From an uncultured Collinsella sp. (GTDB lineage Bacteria > Actinomycetota > Coriobacteriia > Coriobacteriales > Coriobacteriaceae), in NCBI GenBank assembly GCA_900765115.1, contig CAAFQK010000066.1, forward strand, positions 1 to 20,425: DNA of 20,425 nucleotides. Reading direction: 5' to 3'. Positions 16,010 to 20,425 of the stretch are shown one piece after another. Numbering within the stretch: the stretch's first letter is position 1; every line of letters starts with the position of its first letter. A program made the position numbers and the translations under genes. Under the pieces are notes generated by a model. The model was given only the letters and a program-made list of their open reading frames with translations, had not been told where the DNA came from and searched no databases.

Positions 16010-17224
16010 ATGATGACGGCGGCACCCAACAATTCAATGCAACTTGAGGGAAAAACGATCCTGCTGGGCATTACCGGCGGGATCGCCGCCTATAAGTCGT
16101 GCAATATCGTGCGCCTGCTGCAAAAGCGCGGCGCACGCGTCAAGGTCGTTATGAGCGAGCATGCTACGGAGTTTGTGGGCCCGCTCACCTTCCGCGCGCT
16201 CACCAATGAGCCGGTCGCGGTAGGTCTGTTCGACGACCCCTCCGACCCCATCCACCACATTTCGCTGGCGCAGGAGCCCGACCTGGTGGTCGTGGCACCC
16301 GCGACGGCCAATATTATCGCCAAGATGGCCAACGGAATCGCCGATGACCTGATTTCCACGACGCTGCTCGCCACGCCGCGACCCATTGTGATCGCACCCG
16401 CCATGAACAACGGCATGTGGAAGGCGCCGGCGACGCAGGCCAATATGGCCACGCTGCGCGACCGCGGCGTCCATGTGGTGGGGCCCGGCAGTGGCTACCT
16501 TGCCTGCGGCGACGTTGACACGGGACGCATGAGCGAGCCCGAGGACATCGTCGAAGCCATCTGCGAGGTGCTCAGTCCCGTGCCGCAAGACCTGGCGGGC
16601 AAGCGCATCGTCATCACTGCCGGCCCCACGCATGAGCCAATCGACCCCGTGCGCTTCATTGGCAACCGTTCGTCGGGCAAGATGGGCATCGCCCTGGCAG
16701 GGGAGGCCGCACGCCGCGGTGCCGCCGTCACGCTCGTGCTGGGACCGACATCGCTCGACGTTCCCCGCGGTGTGGAGTGCGTGCGCGTACAGACCGCCGC
16801 AGAAATGCTCCAGGCTGCGCTGAGCGCCTTCCAGACGGCCGACGCGGCCATTTGCGCAGCCGCCGTCGCCGACTACACGCCTGCGGCCCCGGCGAACCAT
16901 AAGCTCAAAAAGGCCAAAGAACGCCTGGATCGAATTGAGCTCGTCGAGACGGTTGATATTTTGGCTGAGCTCTCGCGCCAGAAGGGCGAGCGCCGTGTGA
17001 TTGGATTTGCAGCCGAGACTGATAACGTTGTGGAGTACGCTGAGCGCAAATTGGCCCGCAAGGGCTGCGATGCGATCATCGCCAACGATGTCTCACGCGC
17101 CGATTCAGGCTTTGGAACTGATACCAATAAGGCTTGGATCGTGAGCACAGCAGGGACTCAGGAACTTCCGGTGCTAACAAAACCCCAGCTCGCAGATACA
17201 ATTTTGGACTTGCTCAAAAAATAA
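16010..17224 (+). CDS. coaBC: Bifunctional phosphopantothenoylcysteine decarboxylase / phosphopantothenate-cysteine ligase
   Basis: CoaBC carries out two consecutive coenzyme A steps: CTP-dependent joining of cysteine to 4'-phosphopantothenate, then FMN-dependent decarboxylation. The N-terminal flavoprotein (CoaC) domain shows GITGGIAAYK, the catalytic His pair at 82-83 (HHISLAQ), APATANIIAKMANG, PAMNNGMW and the active-site C166 in ACGDVDTGRM. The C-terminal CoaB domain shows ITAGPTHEPIDPVRFIGN, RSSGKMG, a KLKK motif and GFAAETD, then ANDVS. Length 404 aa is normal. The start touches the preceding stop; ATG 16013 is equally possible, with AAGGAAG as ribosome site. It is the last gene of the plus-strand housekeeping run. 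Confidence 0.96.
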   Translation: MMTAAPNNSMQLEGKTILLGITGGIAAYKSCNIVRLLQKRGARVKVVMSEHATEFVGPLTFRALTNEPVAVGLFDDPSDPIHHISLAQEPDLVVVAPATANIIAKMANGIADDLISTTLLATPRPIVIAPAMNNGMWKAPATQANMATLRDRGVHVVGPGSGYLACGDVDTGRMSEPEDIVEAICEVLSPVPQDLAGKRIVITAGPTHEPIDPVRFIGNRSSGKMGIALAGEAARRGAAVTLVLGPTSLDVPRGVECVRVQTAAEMLQAALSAFQTADAAICAAAVADYTPAAPANHKLKKAKERLDRIELVETVDILAELSRQKGERRVIGFAAETDNVVEYAERKLARKGCDAIIANDVSRADSGFGTDTNKAWIVSTAGTQELPVLTKPQLADTILDLLKK

Positions 17225-17236
17225 TTAAAAAAGTTC

Positions 17237-17269
17237 TTGCACAAGGGCAAAGTTTCGGGTTAATATACT
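17237..17269 (+). promoter_or_regulatory. Probable sigma-70-type promoter for tRNA-Pro
   Basis: TTGCAC (17237-17242) resembles a -35 box. An 18-base spacer leads to TAATAT (17261-17266), and the overlapping TATACT (17264-17269) is a better -10 match but at 21 bases. It lies in an A/T-rich gap just after coaBC, and transcription would start about 30 bases before the tRNA. No other good promoter is visible in the window. Confidence 0.6.
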
Positions 17270-17308
17270 CCCTGTTGCGAGCGAGAGCAGAGCAACAAAT
17301 AAAAGCTT

Positions 17309-17385
<77 letters not shown>

Positions 17386-17394
17386 GAAGTTTGC

Positions 17395-17424
17395 AGGTCA
17401 GGCACCTAGTGCCTGACCTTTTTT
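17395..17424 (+). terminator. Rho-independent terminator after tRNA-Pro
   Basis: GGTCAGGCAC (17396-17405) and GTGCCTGACC (17409-17418) form a perfect 10-bp stem with loop CTA, followed by six T. It ends the tRNA transcript and probably any read-through from coaBC, since no terminator stands between them. Confidence 0.96.
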
Positions 17425-17853
17425 GTTTGAAACAATTGCTTAATTTTGATTAATCAACAGGGTGCCAAAATCTACCTACGCGTTAATCGCCTCTTGCGGC
17501 TACTTGCGCGTTTTGTACGCGCTTGAGCCGATTTATTAACGCGATATGATTCTACATACGCGCAGCAGGTACACGCCGAGAACGAGCGGCATTTATCGCG
17601 GCGATTTACACAGAAATAGCGACAGTAACGAACAAGCGTGCCGCTGTATTTATTCCAGCAGTTCACTTGATCTGTGGACAAGTGAGCGATTGCAACGATA
17701 TGCCAACCAGGATGGGCTCCATACGAGGACGCCGCAGGGGTAATGGCGGGGGAGTGCAGCAGGCGCTCTGAGAGCCGCCATATGACCCCATTTCTCCTCA
17801 ACCCGAATACCTGTGCCGCGAACCTAAACCGTTCGTACACTTGCCAAAAGATA
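17425..17853. other. Gene-poor stretch after tRNA-Pro
   Basis: No convincing gene is visible on either strand. The longest open frame (minus, 17472-17840) has no ribosome site and an implausible Arg/Ser/Cys-rich product. Base composition is visibly more AT-rich and less codon-like than the upstream 17 kb. The main structure is the nested palindrome at 17479-17543. The stretch may hold decayed DNA or an untranslated element at the edge of an island. Confidence 0.5.
17479..17543. repeat. Nested imperfect palindrome (three stacked stems)
   Basis: CGCGTTAAT (17479-17487) pairs with ATTAACGCG (17535-17543). Inside it CGGCT (17497-17501) pairs with AGCCG (17526-17530). Innermost, GCGCGT (17506-17511) pairs with ACGCGC (17517-17522) around TTTGT. 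All three stems are perfect, with unpaired internal loops between them. There is no T-run. It could be a structured RNA, a REP/MITE-like repeat or a recombination site; the sequence alone does not decide. Confidence 0.6.
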
Positions 17854-17877
17854 GGCCCGCGCGGAGTCGCGCGGGCC
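17854..17877 (-). terminator. Terminator-like hairpin for the minus-strand DUF6273 fragment
   Basis: GGCCCGCGCG and CGCGCGGGCC form a perfect 10-bp stem around GAGT. Read on the minus strand it lies 14 bases past the stop of the DUF6273 frame and is followed by TATCTTTT, a moderate T-rich tail. Confidence 0.7.
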
Positions 17878-17891
17878 TTGCACTAGAAAAT

Positions 17892-18413
17892 CTAGAAGCA
17901 CCAAGCGGGAAACACGTTGCCGGCACTGTTGGCACTACCGCTGCTCCAGCGACCGAAAGGGTCAACATAGATAAAGTCCGTTGAGTCACTCGGAGACACG
18001 GAACGAGTGCTGAAATAGCACACAATCTCAGGTCCAGAATACCTCGACGTCGCATAGTACTCGTACTGGGCGCCGTCAGACTGGAGGTCTCCGTAAATCT
18101 CGGTCGTCGAGAGGATGAAGACCTTGTCATTCGTTGCCGTCGGAGTGCCGGCGCTACCGCCGCCCTCGTTGTCCGTCATCTTCGTGACGGCCTTCGCCTT
18201 GGACTGGAGCTCGGCCGGCAGGAGCGCCCAGAGGTCACCGGAGTTCAGGCGGGCGCGGAGCTTAGAGGACCTCCAACCGCCGACATTGGTCTTTGTGTCG
18301 TTCCAGATGTGTTTGTATAGGACATCGTTGGTCGTCTCAAACGTCAGCCCCGCCTTGCCGCTACCGTCGGCGAGGTCGTCATGGTTGATACCGATGATGC
18401 GGTATCCGGGCAT
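17892..18413 (-). pseudogene. DUF6273-like protein, 5'-truncated fragment
   Basis: The open frame gives 173 aa resembling the DUF6273 domain of Gram-positive surface and phage-associated proteins, a likely C-type-lectin/sulfatase-modifying-factor-like fold. Matching features are YRIIGINHDD near the start, W-R-S-S-K-L-R-A-R-L-N (about 47-57), KVFILSTTEIYGDL (about 96-109) and a Gly/Ser/Asn-rich end closing in FPAWCF. The 3' end looks natural, with a terminator hairpin behind it. The 5' end does not: the apparent ATG (18411-18413) lies in bases that belong, on the other strand, to the A-S-W codons of a thioredoxin remnant, no ribosome site precedes it, and a TGA lies nine codons upstream. The true N-terminus, perhaps with a signal peptide, seems lost. 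Function is unknown; the domain assignment is from memory of the pattern. Confidence 0.65.
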
Positions 18414-18736
18414 CGTGGTGTCCGCACTGCGAATCTCTCATAGAGGATATGCCACAACTTGATAATTTCGCAGCCATAAGGAAGAACCTTTTCAATGTTT
18501 CTGAGGACAGCACGATTGAAGAAGCCTCGGTCCATGAAGGAGACTTTCCCATTTACATAGATTAAGATAAGGTCGTGAATGACCAATATGAACTTAAGCA
18601 TATTCCGTCCGTATTCATACTGGATGACCAAGGAAACATCATCGGCTCATCCGAAGGAGAGGAAGAACCTCTTGCCTTATTAAAGAAATACGCCGAATAC
18701 AACGGATATAAAGCGGAAGGAGGCGACATCGAGTAA
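18411..18736 (+). pseudogene. Thioredoxin-like (TlpA/redoxin type) gene remnant
   Basis: Read in the frame from 18410, the sequence gives A-S-W-C-P-H-C-E-S-L, the classic redoxin active site (CPHC at 18419-18430). About 45 codons later comes an in-frame TAA (18563-18565), and beyond it the frame continues with Y-E-L-K-H-I-P-S-V-F-I-L-D-D-Q-G-N, the cis-proline (I-P-S) and following strand of the thioredoxin fold, to a TAA at 18734-18736. The whole N-terminal part before the active site, where an export signal would be, is missing: the frame meets TGA at 18395-18397 and the DNA there belongs to the minus-strand DUF6273 fragment. So it is both 5'-truncated and interrupted. The ATG at 18449 could only make a 38-aa peptide. 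It was probably an exported thiol-disulfide protein serving the secreted cysteine-containing protein encoded next. Confidence 0.8.
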
Positions 18737-18765
18737 CTATCAAAGGCCAGTTTAAGGAGCCAGCC

Positions 18766-19171
18766 ATGAAGAAATGCCTGCCCTCCATCATCTCAGCAGC
18801 TCTTTGCCACTCCCTTGTCATGACACCATTTGTGCCCGTTGCGGCAGCCTATGCCGACGAGGGATCTCCCGCCGAGAGCAGCGAGATCTACGTCGGAGAC
18901 AATTACGACGATAATTACGATATATACCTTTTTTGAGCGCGGGCGCTGCACGGATTCATATTCCAAGGCGTGGTGCGATTCTCACGGATCTGCAAATAAC
19001 CGCACCGTCCCTCACAAGGTCAAGCTGAACGCGAAGGAGGAGGCTTGCCTGCGCGATCTCTAGCTTGTTGGCACCGCTGAAGTTATCGCCGGTCTCGTGA
19101 CAACCGGTCCTAGCGGCGGCTTTTTTGCAACCGCAATGACATCGTACCGACTTTTCATTTGCATGTTCTGA
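18766..19171 (+). pseudogene. Secreted small cysteine-containing protein, frameshifted and stop-interrupted
   Basis: ATG 18766 has AAGGAG upstream, 30 bases after the redoxin remnant. The first frame encodes a signal peptide (basic MKK, hydrophobic core, cleavage expected after A-A-A-Y-A at residue 30), then an acidic D/N/Y-rich stretch, and stops at 18934-18936 after 56 aa. At that stop is a T6 run (18929-18934). Removing one T joins it to a frame encoding L-F-E-R-G-R-C-T-D-S-Y-S-K-A-W-C, then KVKLNAKEEACLRDL up to TAG (19061-19063). The same frame stays open to TGA at 19169-19171 with a hydrophobic Gly/Ala/Thr-rich part (V-G-T-A-E-V-I-A-G-L-V-T-T-G-P-S-G-G). The ancestral product would be a secreted protein of roughly 130 aa with several cysteines. 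No family recognised; a bacteriocin-like role is a guess. A truncated 56-aa product, phase variation or a sequencing error at T6 are alternatives. Confidence 0.6.
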
Positions 19172-19183
19172 AAGGAAGTTGCC

Positions 19184-19423
19184 ATGTTGTCGCAAAATCA
19201 ATCGAGATACTTGGCCACAATCGGCTTTGCCCTGCTTGCATTACTCTTTGCTAGCGACCTTTTGCTGAAACCGCCCAAGGAACTCGTTTCGCTTGCCATA
19301 GCCTGCATTTCCGCCCTTTACTTTACGGCAACCCTGTTCGTCGGACTAAAGGAGAGGAAAAAAGGCGCAGTCGTTGCATCTGCCGTAGGCGTGATCATAG
19401 CCATTGCCTCATTCTTTATCTGA
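19184..19423 (+). CDS. Small integral membrane protein (79 aa), function unknown
   Basis: AAAGGAAG lies 5 bases before the ATG, a good ribosome site. Three hydrophobic segments are visible at about residues 8-28, 33-55 and 60-79, separated by short basic loops (K-P-P-K-E, K-E-R-K-K). There is almost no soluble part. It starts 12 bases after the end of the broken secreted-protein gene and on the same strand, so the two were probably one operon. Small polytopic proteins beside secreted-peptide genes are often immunity proteins, but nothing here proves it. It is the only intact gene of this plus-strand group, and its promoter was probably lost upstream. Confidence 0.65.
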   Translation: MLSQNQSRYLATIGFALLALLFASDLLLKPPKELVSLAIACISALYFTATLFVGLKERKKGAVVASAVGVIIAIASFFI

Positions 19424-19435
19424 CACATTGGTGAT

Positions 19436-19741
19436 CTAGGGGCGATATCGTAGGAATACGACCGGGAGAGCCGGGACCAGATTGCCCGGTCGGCTCGCGC
19501 GACGGCGCGGCGGTTCGACAGAAAGCTCTCCGGACTTCACGCCGTTTCTGATCGCATTGTAGACAGCCATCTCGTCTTCGCAGTCGGCGAGCACGCGGTG
19601 TGCGTCGTCGTTTTGGATGTACAGTAAATCTCGAAGGTCCTCCATGCACCAGCGTCCGAGATTTGGCCATGCGCGTCGCGCGAGCTGATAAGTGTCGATT
19701 GCGATGTTGTAGTTAAAGTCCAGACCAAAGCCGTCCCAGGC
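19436..19741 (-). pseudogene. DnaQ-like 3'-5' exonuclease remnant (5'-truncated)
   Basis: The minus-strand frame ending at TAG (19436-19438) contains W-D-G-F-G-L-D-F-N-Y-N-I-A-I-D-T-Y-Q-L-A, then A-R-R-A-W-P-N-L-G-R-W, E-D-L and D-D-A-H-R-V-L-A-D-C-E-D-E. This matches the second half of a DEDDh exonuclease: the FD-type Exo II block, an IDT strand and the Exo III H-x4-D block (HRVLAD). The first Exo motif (DxE) and the N-terminus are missing, and the frame meets TAA a few codons upstream of the conserved part. The ATG at 19645 is internal and has no ribosome site. The C-terminal Arg/Pro-rich tail is not characteristic. Family members proofread or degrade DNA or RNA; this copy should be inactive. 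Confidence 0.7.
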
Positions 19742-19784
19742 AGAACGGCATTGTTTCCTTGATTATCAACTTCATCCGGGCATT

Positions 19785-19822
19785 TCCCGCATTCATCCGT
19801 GTGCATACGGATGAATGCGGGA
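19785..19822. repeat. Long perfect hairpin (16-bp stem)
   Basis: TCCCGCATTCATCCGT (19785-19800) pairs perfectly with the reverse complement at 19807-19822 around the loop GTGCAT. It lies between the exonuclease remnant and a second hairpin behind the minus-strand gene. No T-run follows on either strand, though TTT lies just left of it (AAA on the minus strand). Likely roles are transcript end protection, termination or a mobile palindromic repeat. Confidence 0.75.
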
Positions 19823-19830
19823 TTCGATAC

Positions 19831-19859
19831 CCCGGCGGCCTGATCGGCAGGCCGCCGGG
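19831..19859 (-). terminator. GC-rich hairpin just past the minus-strand gene
   Basis: CCCGGCGGCCTG (19831-19842) and CAGGCCGCCGGG (19848-19859) form a perfect 12-bp stem with loop ATCGG. On the minus strand it begins 5 bases after the stop at 19865. The T-tail is absent, so it may end transcripts only together with the neighbouring 16-bp hairpin, or act as a 3'-end stabiliser. Confidence 0.6.
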
Positions 19860-19864
19860 AATTC

Positions 19865-20293
19865 TCACTCCTCGATAAAAGCCGGCACTCGGTTAGTCCT
19901 GCGCATCTTGAAATCGCCAATCTCGTGGGAGACATAGAGAATGCCGTCCATCCCATCTCGTGATGCATACGACAGGTGAACTGAACCGCAATCCGATCCA
20001 TCATTGTCGAGAAGATCGAACGAATTCGGGTCGCTCGTTGCGGCCAAACGACCACTCAGACAAGAGCCATCGTCATTACAGATTTGCCATTCCATGTCTT
20101 CGCCTGCAAGAATCGCCATAGACGGCCTGGTCGCGCCATCGCTGACATACATCCCGTCTATGCCAAACCCATTTTCAGCGCCATCGATGAACGACTGCTC
20201 GGACCTATACCTCGCAAATGATGCACATAGCACCATTGCAAGACAAAGTACAAAGCCAACAATCGCTATCTTTGCATAGCTCTTGCCTATCAT
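19865..20293 (-). CDS. Membrane-anchored extracytoplasmic protein of unknown function
   Basis: I do not recognise the family. The N-terminus (MIGKSYAK, then a hydrophobic stretch at about residues 8-26) is a signal anchor; the cysteines there do not fit a lipobox, so a lipoprotein is unlikely. The rest, about 115 residues, is acidic and beta-rich looking with short aromatic-glycine strands (GMYVSDG, MEWQICNDDGSC, GILYVSHEIGDF) and a few cysteines that could pair outside the cell. I chose ATG 20293 because GGGAGG lies about 9 bases upstream; GTG 20302 is possible but overlaps that site. It starts one base after the stop of the gene upstream on the same strand, so the two form an operon. Confidence 0.7.
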   Translation of the reverse strand: MIGKSYAKIAIVGFVLCLAMVLCASFARYRSEQSFIDGAENGFGIDGMYVSDGATRPSMAILAGEDMEWQICNDDGSCLSGRLAATSDPNSFDLLDNDGSDCGSVHLSYASRDGMDGILYVSHEIGDFKMRRTNRVPAFIEE

Positions 20294-20294
20294 G

Positions 20295-20425
20295 TCATTC
20301 ACCTCCCTCGTATGTATCGAGGTATTCCTGCTTGAGCGTCTGCGAGGACGACTTGATCTTTTCCACGAGCGTGCCGGCCTCGATGAAGTAGAACGAGTCG
20401 GTGAGGTCTGCCAGGTCGTCGAGCA
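20295..20425 (-). CDS. C-terminal end of an unidentified protein (partial)
   Basis: A minus-strand frame enters from the right edge and ends at TGA (20295-20297) after 42 visible codons. The residues are helical and charged, with L-D-D-L-A-D-L-T-D-S-F-Y-F-I-E-A-G and V-E-K-I-K-S-S-S-Q-T-L-K-Q-E. Codon use is GC-rich, like the core genes. The last codons supply the ribosome site of the next gene. Too little is visible to assign a family. Confidence 0.6.
   Translation of the reverse strand, partial: LDDLADLTDSFYFIEAGTLVEKIKSSSQTLKQEYLDTYEGGE

Noticed and set aside
17479..17543. Integron-type attC site
   Set aside because: The outer arms read GTTAAT inward and ATTAAC outward, the opposite order to attC ends, and no integrase or cassette array is visible.
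17472..17840. Minus-strand open frame of 122 codons in the gene-poor gap
   Set aside because: No ribosome site, Arg/Ser/Cys-rich product without recognisable pattern, and it runs through the nested palindrome.
18563..19063. Stop-codon recoding or selenocysteine
   Set aside because: The interrupting stops are TAA and TAG, not TGA, differ from each other, and occur beside a frameshift and a truncation, so decay is simpler.
19537..20055. Minus-strand open frame of 172 codons
   Set aside because: It overlaps, in another frame, both the recognisable exonuclease remnant and the intact membrane-anchored gene, and crosses both hairpins; no ribosome site.

Overview
The window looks like a chromosomal segment of a high-GC member of the Actinomycetota, most likely Coriobacteriia and probably Collinsella or a close relative. 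This is inferred from gene content, the style of the protein sequences and codon use; I cannot run a taxonomic search. It has two parts. Positions 1-17424 are dense housekeeping DNA, all on the plus strand. Positions 17425-20425 are a gene-poor, partly AT-richer accessory stretch full of broken genes.

The housekeeping part opens with the 3' portion of a tRNA-Ala(GGC) and its terminator. A co-directional run of 15 genes follows without a visible internal terminator: an ABC-F ATPase, a small membrane protein, an M50 protease, scpA-scpB (condensin partners of Smc), rluB-type pseudouridine synthase, cmk, plsC-type acyltransferase, ispH, a PDZ/radical-SAM/DUF512 protein, der, plsY, gpsA, rpe, a NifS/IscS-type cysteine desulfurase, a Nif3-like metal protein, a coiled-coil zinc-ribbon protein and coaBC (17 CDSs counting both Scp genes and the small membrane protein). 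Many neighbours overlap or are separated by a few bases, and most starts have clear Shine-Dalgarno sequences, which suggests coupled translation. Themes are chromosome segregation (scpAB), ribosome biogenesis and translation (ABC-F, rluB, der), phospholipid synthesis (plsC, plsY and gpsA, which supplies glycerol-3-phosphate) and cofactors (ispH, cysteine desulfurase, coaBC). The run is followed by a promoter, tRNA-Pro(GGG) with encoded CCA, and a perfect-stem terminator.

The accessory part begins right after tRNA-Pro, a common type of island insertion site, although no repeat of the tRNA end is visible here. It holds a non-coding stretch with a nested palindrome, then a minus-strand DUF6273-like fragment. 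That fragment is joined head-to-head at about 18410 to a plus-strand thioredoxin-like fragment which retains only the sequence from its A-S-W-C-P-H-C active site onward and carries an in-frame TAA. Next come a secreted cysteine-containing small protein with a frameshift at a T6 run and an in-frame TAG, and an intact 79-aa membrane protein. Together these look like the decayed remains of an exported-peptide cassette (redoxin, prepeptide, small membrane protein), possibly bacteriocin-like; that function is speculation.

Further on lie a minus-strand remnant of a DnaQ-like exonuclease, two strong hairpins in tandem, an intact minus-strand membrane-anchored protein of unknown function, and the last 42 codons of another minus-strand gene running off the window end.
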